Of a stretch of 64,000 nucleotides of DNA, positions 28,554 to 42,000 are shown in pieces. A model generated the notes under the pieces. The model was not told the DNA's origin. It worked only from the letters and a program-made list of their open reading frames with translations, and did not search any database. The position numbers were made by a program, and so were the translations under genes. The number at the start of each line of letters is the position of its first letter. Within the stretch, counting starts at the first letter, position 1. Source of the DNA: Atrichornis clamosus (taxonomy: Eukaryota; Chordata; Aves; Passeriformes; Menuridae); the NCBI GenBank assembly GCA_013400975.1, contig WBMZ01004657.1:59967-123966 (forward strand), written 5' to 3'.

Positions 28554-31500
28554 CTGTGGACAGAAACAGTAGCTTAGACATTTCAACATTCTTAATTATA
28601 CTGCTTTGTTTTAAATCCTGAATGTGTTCACTCACTAGCAATAAATCTCAGTCACCAGTGTCAATCAGCCAAAGAGCCTCTGCTGCAGAAAGCATAAGAA
28701 TAACAAATAATACATTAAGTGATTACAGAAAGATTTGACTTGACCATTCCTTCCTTTTGTGTGATACTCTAGCACAGAAAATATTCCTAGAAACCTTCTG
28801 CTCTTTTTCTACGTTTATGAATCTTCACCCTGCACAACTCAAGCTCTCAGGCCCTTTCACTGGACCACTGCAAAGCTGGCTAGTGAATGGCAGCAAACTA
28901 TCATCCAATTCCTCAGCTAAGCAGACTTCCAGAGGGAAGTATTTGGAATTATGAACTTCACTCAAAGACAGGAAGCTGAAAAACAAAATGATACATGAAT
29001 GACTAATCTAGGAAGAGTCAGCTGAAAGCACCTTTGACTGTTATTTCAAATCAACATCTAGATGACCGTGTCCCATTTTCCTTTAAGGTAACATTTCAAA
29101 GGTCAAAAGTCTCAATAAGCCTAAGACAACTGAAATCAGTATTTCTTACCAGTAAGTCCAACCTTCTTCCTGCACATGAAACAACGATTCTTTTTCTGTT
29201 TTGGTTTGTCAAGCGACTTGTCCTGTTCTTCAGGTGTAGGCTCTGCATTCTCTGACACTGAAGCTGACATCAAAAAAGTTAATAAGGACAGTGGAGTAAA
29301 AAAAGTCTGTCTCTCCCCTTCTTGTAAGTCCTACAATAATCTAAAGCCCATGTTGTACATTTGGCCACTTTGCTGCAGCTTCCATGTCTGAAGTGTATTG
29401 GTCTCTCGGCAGTGACTGGAACTCCCTCCCTCCTTCTAGACCTTCCATATAATTTAAGGAGAGAACTCATCAAATGCTTGAAGTGCACAACACAAAAATA
29501 CCATTAAAAAACCCAAATAAATAAATATTAGATTTAAGAGTAAGATTCAGTACTGTCAGATCTGGGAAGAAAATCCAACACCCAAGTGTTTCCCCACAGT
29601 GTTACTTGCCCAGTTCCCAAAATCTGCTTGTAAGAAGCACTGTATGTAACTGGATCAGTTGAGCCAAACACCCTCTTTCAAATCCTGAATCAACATTATT
29701 TTTGCTGAAGGCTGCAAGACTGAGGCCACACAAAACACAGTGTTTCAGAACAATCTCTACCACTGTGATCTTGCACACCTGGAAAAAGCCTACACAGAAG
29801 ATATAGAAACACCAGCTCAAGATATCCAGACTCACAGGGTGGAACTACACTGTCCTGGAACCCAGAAGGAAGCAGGTAAAAACCTCATTTTAAAGACATT
29901 TTTGCTAAGGCAACTTTCAACCTAATTTAGTGTTCTCTCACATCTGAAAGAAATAGGTTATAGGTTGTGTGAGAGAGTACAAACAAGTAATGGTAGTATT
30001 TGCCTGACTCAGGTAAAAATAGAAGTTGGCTGGTTTTCCTCAAGTATTTGCACATTCCTTACATTACAAAACAGAAATAGAAACCAAAAAAACCCAACTT
30101 CACTTCAAGAAGGGCTAAGAGCCAACCTCTGCCTACCAGACATAGCTGGACCACAGCAGGACAAGTCTCCAGCGAGTAACATATGCAGAAATTAGGAGTA
30201 TTTGCAGCAAAGAACAAAAGCACTCCAGCTGGGAGGAGTGCCACTGGAAGCAGAGCTAGAACCAGTGCTCTAAGGAAGGGAACACAACAGCAAGCTCAGA
30301 CATTTGTCAGGGAGAAAGCTGCAGGCATCTCTGTGCAGCTGGACTTTTGTTTGTCAGAGGCTGTCAGATGCAGTTCTGTGCTAGTTCTATGCCCGTTGAC
30401 AGCTCTTCTGCATGACAAATCCAGTGGGCTTTTCATGGGCTGCTATTCTGATCTTTTTTTTTTTGAAAGGGAAGGTCACTTATCACTTTTGCTACATATC
30501 AAAACATTGTAGTCTGTACTAAGCAACATCAATGGGTAGCAAGATACCTGATCACCAGCAAAGACTTTGCCTGAGGGGACAGTATATTCCACAGGTTAAT
30601 CTAGGAAAGGCACTATTATACATGGTTTATTAAATTCTTCTAAATCACCACCTATGTTACAAGCAGGGCTTTTCTTTGTCCTGAAATTTATAACAATTGA
30701 TAGTTTACAAAAAAAGGTTCAATGGCTTTAAATGGCTGTTAAAGAGCACATTTCTGAGGGGACATAATACCAAAAGGTTTGCAAGGTAAGAATCAAAAGC
30801 AGCAAGGACTAAAAGAGGTGAGTACCAGAAGGGGTAAGACCTACTCAAATTAACTTCTGCAGTTTTATACAAAACAGACATTGAAGTGTTTGTTAATTCA
30901 TTAAGACACCTTCATGCCATGACCTAACATTCTCCAGCTTGCATTTCCTGTTGTAACAAAATCCATTTACCTCAATATAAGTTTCACTAAAAGCCTTTGT
31001 AACTATTAGCTAAATTTAGGAAAAACTGGCACTCTTCCCTGCGTAACAAGGCTCTCATACATCCTTACTTACATTTTCTTTGTGTGTATGACTCTCACAT
31101 AAAAAAGGTTTAAAAATATTTAAGAGCTGCTGCTCAGTGTAGAACTGAGTGGGAAGATTCTTCTACTGTGCCACGAGTCACTTTGTATCTACTGTGTAAC
31201 CCTAAATTTTAGTCTCAATTTGCTTTTGAATAGAAGCCAGAGATCTGAACCAAAATTCTCTATGATAATCACAAATATCCCAACCACTAAGCCACTTTTA
31301 GATGACCTGGTGCCAGTGCTCAGTCTAGAAGCTAGCAGTGATGACCACAACAGAACACAGCCAGGTAAAATGCAATACTGCCCAGCTTGGAGGTTGCAGG
31401 AAATATGCTGCAGCCACTCCCAGCTGCTGGACTTCGTCTGGATTCCAGGATGCTGCTGCCTGCTTTCTTTGAACCAAAGTCCTCCCTTCCCCCAGCCCCA

Positions 31501-34500
31501 GCTCTGCCTGTAGCCAAAGAACAGAAGCACTGGCAGCACCAGTACAAGCTGCCAACTAACTAAGAAGGAGTAAGGCATTAACTCATTTTTCTGGGGCTGA
31601 CAAGTTGGGCTGGCCACTAGAAGTTCCCTCATTTAGAGCATGTTCCTAGCTGATCAAAACAAGCAGAGCCTGGATTTCCTCCTAAAGGCAGAAGCTCTTC
31701 CTTCTGCTTTGCTTGTGCAAACCCTGCCTGAGCTTCAGTGTGCTCTGACTGACCACAGAAACAGCACCCACAAGATAAAGTGCACTCTAGCCTCTGCACC
31801 CCTGCAGGCACAACACAACTCTGTGCAGCGAGACACCCAACACCTCACCTGTTCTAGCTCTGGATGTTTTACATTTATCACCCCTGCATTACTAGGCAGA
31901 GACTTTAAAAGAAAAAGGTTCCTCATTCCTACAGGAAGAGCATGAACAGCTACATTCACTTCTTAAGGGCACCTAACTAGGAAGAAGAATCTCCATTCCT
32001 CCAGGGCAGTAAAAGGTGAAGTTAATCCTAAGCAAAAGATCACTAATTCCTAACATTTTAAACTGACGTAATCAGCCTAAAACACACTTTTCAATGTTAG
32101 AAGAGGCATATTATATAAGAGCAGACTCATGTACAGAATAATTTTAAGTCTTTCTGCTTAATGTTTCCTCTCTCCCTGGAGCATTCATCCAGTCTATCAG
32201 GATATCTTATTTTCCACACTTGTGTCATAATCATACTCTACACCTCTGAGTCCCTGGTACTATCACGAAAGTGAGAAGTATCCATCAATTCCTTTCCAGG
32301 ACTGTCTACTGAGCCAACCCTGATAAGGTCCACTGAAGTTGAAGCCATTAGTTCAACTGCATTCATCTTGGGTTCTGGTTACCTCCACATAACATTCTGT
32401 AGCAACTTAATTATTTTAATACCAAGTTTTTTAAACTTAGTTATCAACAACTGAATTAAACTGTTTTATCTCACTAAAACCCAGTTAAGCACAAAATCAG
32501 GTGACTTCATTCAGAAGAGACACGCACATTTTGGAGACAGTTAATCAAATCTTAGTTTATACTTTGATTTTTCAAATAGCAACCACACCACATGACAAGA
32601 GTGATGGCATTTTGCAATGCTAATGATACCTGCTCCTCTCCAATTCACAACGAGCTTGAAAATCAGAGAGGCTGTTTTCCTTCTCAGAAGTTTTCAGCCT
32701 CAGTGGGTCTGAGAGCCCACCCATTAGTTCCATTCATACTTTTAGGCCCATGTTCTTTACTTGTAAGAGCTCCATAAAGTAGGTGGTGGAGTGAGCCTGC
32801 CATCCATGACAAGTTTCATTTACCTTTAAAAACCTCCCTGAAATGCGAAGCATGAATCCGAACCTGGATGGTTTTAACTCATTAATCCCAGGGAAGGGAA
32901 GCACCTCTTTACTCGCTGGCAGGCTTGCCAGGAGGCAGCCCTGTTAATCCTCTGGCTAACAAATCAGGAATCCTGGCTAGCTAATCCTAACACAGCCATC
33001 GTGTTGAGCAAAAGGCACAACAGCCCAGGAGGCAACTAAAATGAGATGGAGGGATGCTCAGAACAGAAGAAAGCTGCTAGAAAAGCTAGACTGTACTTAA
33101 TGGGTTTAACTTAAGTCATCTTTAATGGTATGTTCATGGTATTTAAGAACATGGAAGTTAAAAAAAATTCTATTAGTCCCTATCTAAGCCCCTATCTGGG
33201 CTTTTTGCACTGTTCCACACCTACAAGCATCATCACACAAACACCAACTGTGAAGTCTAGATTTATTCATATATTCTAGAGTTTTCCTCTATTTCTTTTG
33301 CAATGCATAAATCCAACCAAGACAAATCTGAACTGCTCTTTGGGAATTTTATCTCTTTGTAGTTTTAGCTTGTCTGCAAACAGCAAGGACTGTGTGCATG
33401 CAGCTCCAGTCCCATTTATCTGTCTGCTTTAGAAAAGTAATAATAGTAATCTAAGAAAGATTAATTATTCACCCAATCTTTCATTCAATGTTATTGTAGT
33501 CTGGTAATTTTTGTTAAATTGCAAGTTAAGGGGACCTCAACTAAATACAATACATTCATTTACACCAGTAGCATAGAACAATTTGCCCCAGAACAGACAT
33601 TCCCACAAGGCAAATTTTACCAAAATAAATACTGAACAAGTCATCAGAGCAGACATAATTTCTCCTTTTCCTCCCCTATATCAATAGAAGTGGCATTAGA
33701 CACTCTTCAGTCTGGGACAATCTATCACATTGCTGTGACTTCACCTTTTTTTCCATGCTAGAAACTTAGGCAATACTAAAAAACTTACTTTGATTCACAT
33801 CAATACACAACATTTGTGTTACGTTCTTGTCAGTAGCCTAAAATTAAAATTCCAAATAAAAGAAACTTTAGGATGCACAACTCTGACAGCAATTCAATGA
33901 AATTCTCTCAGCAGCCATTCTAAGCTGCTTTCTTTCCAAACTTACAGTGTTTCCAATTTTAAAGTATTTTGATTTGAAAAGGTGTTTCCTATGATTTTAA
34001 GTTAAGGGACAACACAGAAAGAACTCTTAAGGAAATAAGGCTGACCCTGCCACAGAGTTATAAATAGACACTGTAATTTAGAACTGCCACTACATCGTGG
34101 TGGTGTTCTTAGTTTAGAAACTAGGGTACAAAGAAAAGGACAGAGGACACAGCTGAGTAATCTAAACACCTGATACAGGTTGATCCTTGAAATACATACT
34201 GTAAAATGCAGATACATCCCTAAATTCAAAGCTTCTGGTTGAGAAGCTCTGATCTTCTCATACGGAGAATGAGCTTTAGAGCTGGAGAATTAGAAGGAGA
34301 ACAGATTTATCCAAACGGGTAAGAAGAGAGACAGGCCTCTGAAAACCTGCTGGGAAAAGTCTTTTCACAGGCCCAAGTCACCTCGCAGTGCAAGGGTCAA
34401 AAGATATTTTAAAGTAAAGTACTTCCTCTGCCTCCCAGTGAAAATGCAGTAAAAACTGAGACAAGAGCTCTCAGCTCCAGAACACAAACTTCCTAGCAGG

Positions 34501-37500
34501 TATTAAGAGTATACCTCTTGAAAATATCTTTTCAAGAGTAAACATGTTTCTAATAATTGACACCTCAAAGGTTAGTAAAAATGGTATTAGCATTAAAATC
34601 TTTTCTCCCAAGTTTGTGTAACCAAGGAGATGGCCTTACTCAGCACAGTAGCTGAATAATGACTTTATACTCCACCCTACAAAAAGGGACAGGTCAAGAA
34701 AACTATCTGAAAAACAAAACTTGGATAGTACACATACAGAGAAAGAACTAGTATTTAGCATCTTTAAGTGGAATTACAAGTTGTATCTGTGGCAAACGCA
34801 AACTCCTATGTTTAGACTAGTCTACAGAAACGTAACTCTACCCACTAAGCCTCAACTGTGTCAAGAGAAGTAAAGGCAGAATACTTACTGACTTACTTTT
34901 AAATACCTTTTATAATGTCTACAGGTTACAAGTCTAAGAGCATTTTGTATACTATCTGGCATTTTTGCATTTCTTAAGAAATACTACTAAAATTTTTTTG
35001 GTCTCAAAGCCTGCACATAGAAAGAAAGAAAAAAGCTACTTTACATTGTTTCAGCAATAAGGAATTTAGGCCAATATAGTTTAAATAACCCACTCAGCCA
35101 TTTTCTTTAAAGCAAGCATAGTCTTGGTATGGTTTGGTAATTTTATATTTGATAAAGTGAACTTAATCAGGTCAAAATATTACACCACAAGAGTTCATAG
35201 GTGAAAGGTTCTTTAATAGGTGTTTCCTGTTTATAAAAGGTACTAACACTGTTCTTGCAGTGGCTATGTCATAACACCCTCTATCACCAATATGCTCATA
35301 AACCTCTGTGATATCTGCTGCAAATGGTTACTCTGAGAAGTAACAGATACTCAAAACTCTACTTACATGTAAAAGCTGTGGCATAGAGACAGAGCACTAT
35401 GTTGATTTACAATGTGCATTTCCAAAACATTTCCAATTAACATACTTGCTACGGCAGATACCAGCTGAACATAAAAGTTTTCAGTTTGACTTGCTTTTTA
35501 AGAAAAGAAAGTTTATCCTTATTTTGCCTTCTAATTTCACAGAATATTTGGGTTTGAGAATCAGCCATGTCTTGAACAGGAGTATATCAAGAACAGTCAA
35601 AGTGTAAAAAACATTATTCAAAAGTTCTGTCTCTGAAAACTAGGCACCAACCTTGCAACTCTTCTGTCTCAGGTACTGTTTTGTCCACAGCCGTACTATC
35701 CGGTTGGGATGATGCTACGGATTCTGTTAAAAGTGACTGACTTGACACAGGGCTGGGGGGCAAAAGAAGAAAGTTACCATTTTTATGAAGCATTTCCACG
35801 ATCTTTTCCTGAAAGAGGTACATTAGGGCACCTCTTGACGAAAAAGCAAGCTGGAACTTTTCACTCTGAAGTTGTTTCTGTAACCATTTAAAAGGGCCAC
35901 CATCTCAACTGACACAAAAGGTAAACATTTTTTGCATTCATACTGAGTGCAATGAAACAATTCAACTATAAAAAGGGAAAAATATTTTGGGTGGTTTGCC
36001 ATACCATCGTTCCACACAGAAGCAACAATGCAACATTCAATATGCAAGGATCTTTATAACATAAGTCAGCAAGATAATTGTAGAGCAGCTACTTTTGGTG
36101 TTCTAGTGATATGAACGAGAAAATTGCAGCATGTCAATGCTGCCAGTAATAAAGCAGCTGCAGCTGCACACGGAACCCCTTAGATTTTCACAGGGTAAAG
36201 TGGTGCTGGCCAAACTTCCCAACCCTTTAGCAATACTGCTAAATCACAGTATGGGTGAACACTCAGAAATGAACACCCCGAACAGTTGAGAGTGAGCAAT
36301 TCAATACTAGTGGTCACTCCCAGCCAAGCTGCTCAGCCAGCAGCTCTCCTATGGAACAAGACAGAGCTCAAGTCCCAAGAAAGAGGTGGCACTATCTCAT
36401 TTGCATGATTTTTTTCTTCCTTTCCACTTAGGGATTCACTCTGAAGTCAAAGAATGGATTCTCCAGCAGCCCATGGCACAACCAGAGCACTGGAGTCCCA
36501 ATTTTAATTGTCAAGAACGGCATGTAGGTCTTGAACTGCACATCTGGCCACCTACAAAAGGGCATTCTCAATTTAATATATCTGTCCTCAGAGTATCTTA
36601 AGTCTGAGGTGTTTCCAGAGACTTACGTTGAATTCCTGCTTTTGCACTTGGGGTAAAAAAAACCCAAGCAAAAGACACTGATTTTTTTTGAAGTGCAAGT
36701 TCAAGAGCAACCATCCACTCATTTCTCCTGCAGCCCATAATCAAGCCAGTGATCAGCAAGGCACTTTTATTCTTTCATGGTTTTATAGAAGTTGTGAGAG
36801 AACAAAGGCAAGGCAGTGTAATTGGTTCACATCTGCGCATTGACCTGGATGGTTTTTTTTTTTTAACACATACCAGAAGAGTTGTTTCAGGGTAAGATAT
36901 GTATTTTCTACCCCAACTAGAAATCTCAGAATGGAAATACTAAATATAGCATCAAGCACGGCACCTAGCTCTCAGTTCATATGCAGGATCCAAGCATGAG
37001 ATAACACCTCCTATAAAAAGCTAGGGAGCAGAAAACACAGTCTGAGCAGAACCAGTCAGCAATAACTGATGAAATCACCCTCGGCCTGTGTTTTACTATA
37101 TTCAGTTTTTTTAAGAAAAGTTGCAATGAGTATTACTGCAAGTTAGCTTCCATAGTATGTAACACACTAACACTTTTCACTCAAAAAATTTCCAAAGCTC
37201 TTAACTCGCTGTTGGTTGTGTCATTCTAAACTGAAATGCAGCCATTAAATATAAACAAATATTTAGCTTTTACAAATGGAGAATACTTAGTAAGTCTGAG
37301 TGATTTACAAGAGGACATTATGTACCCTTGAATAATCCAGATGGAAATTACTTGTTTAATAAGAGATCAGTTCAGTAGCACAACTTGTACCACGACTCAG
37401 ATATCTTTCCCCTGTTCTAGTACTCCCCACTCTTCGTGAAGCAACTGGCTTGTTAACACATTATCATACATTTATTTATGAGAGCTCTAGTAAACAGCTC

Positions 37501-39045
37501 TCTGCCATTTTACAAAATCCCCAAATTTCTAAGATGAAAAGAGCTCTCCTTTGGTAAATGTACAAGTTGTGGAATCAGATGACCAGCCAGACAAATCTCT
37601 GTAGAACAGAAGCTGGCAACTTCTATTTGAGGCTAAACTCTAAAGACGAATTTCCATCTGAATGCCAGATGAAATGAAGAGATCTGCCAGTATTCACCGT
37701 GAGATCCCATGCTTTGAAGTTAGCACTAAAATCTTACACTTTTTCCTAATCCTGGTTCCAGCATTTAATTATGCAGGATCAGAACACTTCATTCAATGAC
37801 TCTGGCCCGGGTTTTTCTGTGAAGACCCAGAGCAGACCGAACCATCTTACCTTGGCTGCAGAGGTGGAGTCGATGTAGAATCTAAAGTGGACTGAGTTTC
37901 CTGGGCGCTGCCCTCTGTGCACTGGACCGGTAAGGACTCGGCGATACTACTGACAGAAGCTGCTGCAAGACACACCAAGACAGACGTGCTACACCACTTC
38001 CTGGGACTACACAACTTAGACATTGCAATTACTCTTCGACCCTTAAGACACCAGTCAGGAAAGTAATTGAATCGCTGCCTGTATCATAATGAAACGTAAT
38101 TTCACAAAAAAGTAATTATGTTTGGTCATATTTTGATCTCATTCCAGCCCCAGGCCTCCAGAATTTACACTGCAGAAAATTTTTAAACTGGAGATTTTAA
38201 ATAGTTACTACTTTTTGCTAATTAAAGCATCTACAAACAGCTTTCTCAGCATAAACTGCAGTATTCTAACATGAGAAGCTTGGGTTTGGTTTAAAAAAAA
38301 CACAACAGACCTGTGAGGGACACTAGTGTAGCATCCTAATGGCAACTTCAGACCCATTTTGAAAGGGGTAGAATCCATATCCCCAGCTTTCAATAGAAGC
38401 TATTGCTTCAATTTAGAAGGTCAAGTTGTAGGAAAGATGCCAGTACACAGGGCATCAGGCCAAAAAGAACAAAAACATCTGAAGAGAAACTATCAAGTGT
38501 TTACAGGTTAATCCTTCAGCATGAGGCTGCACAGATGAAATACCTGCGCTTTAAATGCTTTTCACAAACATTCCCCAAGCTCAATCTTATCTCTACTGTC
38601 AGTAATTTCAGGAAAAATATGTTGGTATAGTGTTTTCTCTGCATTTTTATATCTTCAAATTGGAACCACTCCAATGAATACAAAAGGTATTAGTGAGAGT
38701 CTACTTCTGAGCAGATTAGTCGCAGCACAATTACATTATGAGCATTTCATCCAAGCTCATTCCATAAGGTAAGACGCTGGAATAAAATGGTTTGCACTAA
38801 TGCTCCAACATTCAGTGTTTGGACATGATGAGGAAGCTGCTGCCCACTGTGTCAGGGGGAGCTGTCCAAACACACGTACGTTGGTGTTACTTACCAGGAG
38901 GGCTAATTCTACCATTACTGTTCTGCCTTTGAAGATGCTCTTTGTAGCACACTGAGCACATGCCGTTCGTACGAGGGTTCCCGTAAAACCCGCAGCCAGT
39001 GGAACAAAGCATAGGCACTTGGCTACGGTTCGTTTCTTGAGCCAT
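28405..39045 (-). CDS. ZFAND6: AN1-type zinc finger protein 6 (A20/AN1), five coding exons
   Basis: Ubiquitin-binding adaptor (also AWP1), reported to interact with PRK1 and TRAF2 and to help export ubiquitinated PEX5 from peroxisomes. Joined exons: 39045-38895, 37962-37851, 35752-35652, 29263-29150, 28553-28405, giving 208 residues, the human length. An A20 zinc finger with Cys14, Cys18, Cys30 and Cys33 lies at about residues 8-42. A Ser/Thr/Gln-rich, probably disordered linker spans about 51-145. An AN1 finger with Cys149, Cys152, Cys163, Cys165, Cys170, His173, His179 and Cys181 precedes the basic C-terminus ending VGEKIQKI. The ATG context is strong (A at -3, G at +4) and sits 23 bases inside its exon. 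Introns are GT-AG. The non-coding first exon is not resolved. FAH follows on the same strand. Confidence 0.97.
29150..29263 (-). CDS. ZFAND6: ZFAND6 coding exon 4 (residues 122-160)
   Basis: Acceptor TGTCAG, donor GTAAGA; 114 bases, phase 1 at both ends. Encodes the lysine-rich stretch and the first AN1 ligands in [14 protein letters not shown]. Confidence 0.96.
29264..35651 (-). other. ZFAND6: ZFAND6 intron between coding exons 3 and 4
   Basis: A 6.4-kb AT-rich intron inside the coding part, bounded by the weak GTTGGT donor and a TGTCAG acceptor. No repeat family or gene recognised. Confidence 0.85.
35652..35752 (-). CDS. ZFAND6: ZFAND6 coding exon 3 (residues 88-122)
   Basis: Acceptor CCCCAG, donor GTTGGT (weak at +3); 101 bases. 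Encodes [20 protein letters not shown] and an acidic tail. This linker exon carries no zinc ligands. Confidence 0.95.
37851..37962 (-). CDS. ZFAND6: ZFAND6 coding exon 2 (residues 51-88)
   Basis: Acceptor TTGCAG, donor GTAAGA; 112 bases. Encodes the linker start [20 protein letters not shown]. Confidence 0.95.
38895..39045 (-). CDS. ZFAND6: ZFAND6 first coding exon (residues 1-51)
   Basis: The exon begins at 39068 after a TTTCAG acceptor, leaving 23 bases of 5' UTR, and ends at a GTAAGT donor. Encodes the A20 finger: [20 protein letters not shown] followed by SVC. Confidence 0.97.
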
Positions 39046-39068
39046 TCTGCCGCCTTCTTTCTATAAAC

Positions 39069-42000
39069 CTGAAATTGAGACACACAACCCAGTATTTAGA
39101 GGCCTGAGAAAACCCTTCTTTTACAGCTGACATTTGAAAATCTGGAGTTTCCTCTAGCTCAGCAAAAAGGCCTTCCAGCAAAAATGCCCTGTGGGTAACT
39201 CGGTGCCCTTTCCCAAAAAGTCTGTGAAGTCTGCCCAATAACACAAATATCATACGTAGGCTTTGCATGACCCATACATACAGACCCTCCTAGCCTCACC
39301 AATTTATTATTATTATTACACAAAGAAAAGTAATTTTAGCAAATATTGGAAGTATTACTGCTTCTGGCAATCAGGTAAGGGGAGGAAAGGGAGGGGGACA
39401 CTTATGCTGAACTCTCCGTGAAACCTGAACACCTGATACTGTGCATGAGAGCTGTAAAAAAAGAGACAAGCATGGTAACACAGATTTACTTACTGCATAA
39501 TAATTATGAGTCACATGAATTCACATGTCACTGTTTAGTCACTGCATCATTAGTGAAAGACAACACAGCCACTGACCACAAACCACATATTATGATTTTT
39601 CACACACAAAGAGAAAATCACCCTTTCAGTCAAAAATATGAGACCATATGTACCAATAGCAGGTACAGATAACCTCCTATTTGTAAATTTTGTGTGAAAA
39701 TATACTAAAAATGAGAAGAGATATATGAGTTGCCTTGGTATTTAACATCCTTAGATTTAGTTTTCATAAAAACTCTATCATTTATATTTTGTCCCTCACT
39801 TGTATTAAGAAAGTTTATAGATATTTACAAGAAAATTAAAACAAATGACCATTTTCATCAATGTTCTGAGGCTCCTAACTATGATCAAGTGGTTAAACTT
39901 GTAAATAATGTTTGTGTAAATAATGTGTCACTTGGTGAGATAAAATTAGTTTTCCATTTTTGCCCCCCTCCATAAATATAAAATTGCCTGCTTTTAATCA
40001 ATTTTGAAAGAAAAAACAGCTTCTCATTAAGAAACTAGGTGTGTCAAGGTATCAATTACTTCATTCAATATCAACTTAGGTCTACCATTTTTATATCTAT
40101 GTTTCCTGACTAAAGATTAGGCTGAAGCATGGGTAATTTTAATTTTTGCAAGTCAAACCAAAGATAAGCAGTATTACTGAAAAAAAAAAATAAAATCAAT
40201 CTTGCAAATAACATCAGTATACATGTCAAAGAAAAAAAAATCCAGAGGGAAAAGGGTTTTAAGACACTTGAATGCTTCACCAATTGCCATGTTCTAAAAC
40301 TAGATTAAACCACAGTAAGAAGTATCACAGTAAAAAATATTTCCTTTTACATAAGATGTATTTGAAGCCAAACACAAACAACTTTCACGTTATTTTGTTT
40401 CCAGAGAAATCTCCTCATCTCCTCTGACACCCACATCCACTGCATTTTGTTTTCATTTCCTCAAACATATGAAATTGATACCAAGAGCAAACCTCTGGGT
40501 TGCAAAGCCAACAGCAACACAGAAACAAGTCAATCTTCTGCTCATAGCAGTAAGGTACTCTAAGGATGAGACTGTATTCAAGATAAAAGACAAGACATAC
40601 AGGCAGGAAGACAACAAAAATCTGATAGTATCTTTTTCAGCTTCAACCTGCAATTAAGCTTATTTCAGCTGTTAACTGCACTCCCCCACCCTGGTAAAGA
40701 AGCACTTGGTTTTGACATACAAAGCCCCCATTGACCTCACACGACAGCTAAATTTGATTTTGCTGAAGTACTGTACTTGTAGCTGAAAGAGCACTTTCAT
40801 TCCCGCCTTTCTCCAGACAGTCTTTCAGAATGAAACTGCAAGTAGTGCATGTGGAATTTAATTCTTATGCTGGGCCCAACATTTAGAGAAGCCATTTCAG
40901 GAGAGCACACATGAACATGAGTTTTCTGTGCTTTGGTAACAAGAACCAATTTAAAGCTCAAACCTTATGCAAGTCACCCTTGGCATAGAATGTTTAAGAT
41001 TGAAAGACTAATTAAAAACACTTTCGACTGAATATTTCAAGCGCTAATAGAGATTCAATGTCATAATACAAGTATTACTCCCTTTAATTTTAGGCAGTAG
41101 CATATTAAAGAACCTTTCCACACTAACTTTCAAAATGTACCATGATTGCCGTTCTGTTCAGTATTAGCTTCTAGCAGCACACAGGAACTCAACAACAGCA
41201 CCAGCCACAGCTAACATACCCCAACACAAAACTGCTGAAGGGACCAGCTGTTAATGCAAACAAGAACAACCTCTAACATGGATGTAAAAAAAAAAATCTC
41301 TGCTCCAATTCAATAAACAGACTGTGAAAGGTGCACAAAGATGCCCAGATGAAAAACAAGAAAAGCTGGCCTGAGTTCCAGCTAAGCCAGTTCTCAAGTT
41401 CATTAACCAGTGGATCCTGTCACCAGTCAAAGCACAAGCCACTGGCATGAGGCTCCAGAACACTTAAATCTCCAAGGGGAAGTGCCAGGGATTCTTCTGA
41501 AGAGTTTTAATAAGAGCCACAGGAAGTGGCAGATCTTTCATTGGTTGCTAATATTTGAGAAATACAATGAATAGGAGATAGGATCAAACTGATGCAATGC
41601 TATGAAGTCAAATGAGAAAGAAGTTGCACCAAGACAACACCTTGTTGTGTTCAAAGGGGCAATCATGTACAATCCCCCTCACCCACCCAATCAATGCCAT
41701 GAGCTACCAAAAAAAACCCACCAGGAGAAAAAAGACAATCAGCAACACAGAAAGTTTTCTGTCAGTTCAGTGAGCTCAATCAGTTCAAATGCAAAAATAC
41801 AAGTAGAAAGTACAACACACAGGAAAACCCCTGGAATTGATGTGAGGGAGAACATGTGACCAGGACGGACAACACATGTTTTAGCAGCCTGTAAGCTGCT
41901 GAGAAGGTTGAGCTCATCTATTTGAACCCTAAAGCCACAGAATGCCAAACCAATATAATGAGTCCTCCCATGCTTTGCCCTCCCTTTCAGTGCTCACATG

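Noticed and set aside
38757..39083. 108-codon frame starting [10 protein letters not shown]
   Set aside because: It reads across the intron acceptor and the first ZFAND6 coding exon in the wrong frame; the true frame gives the A20 finger.
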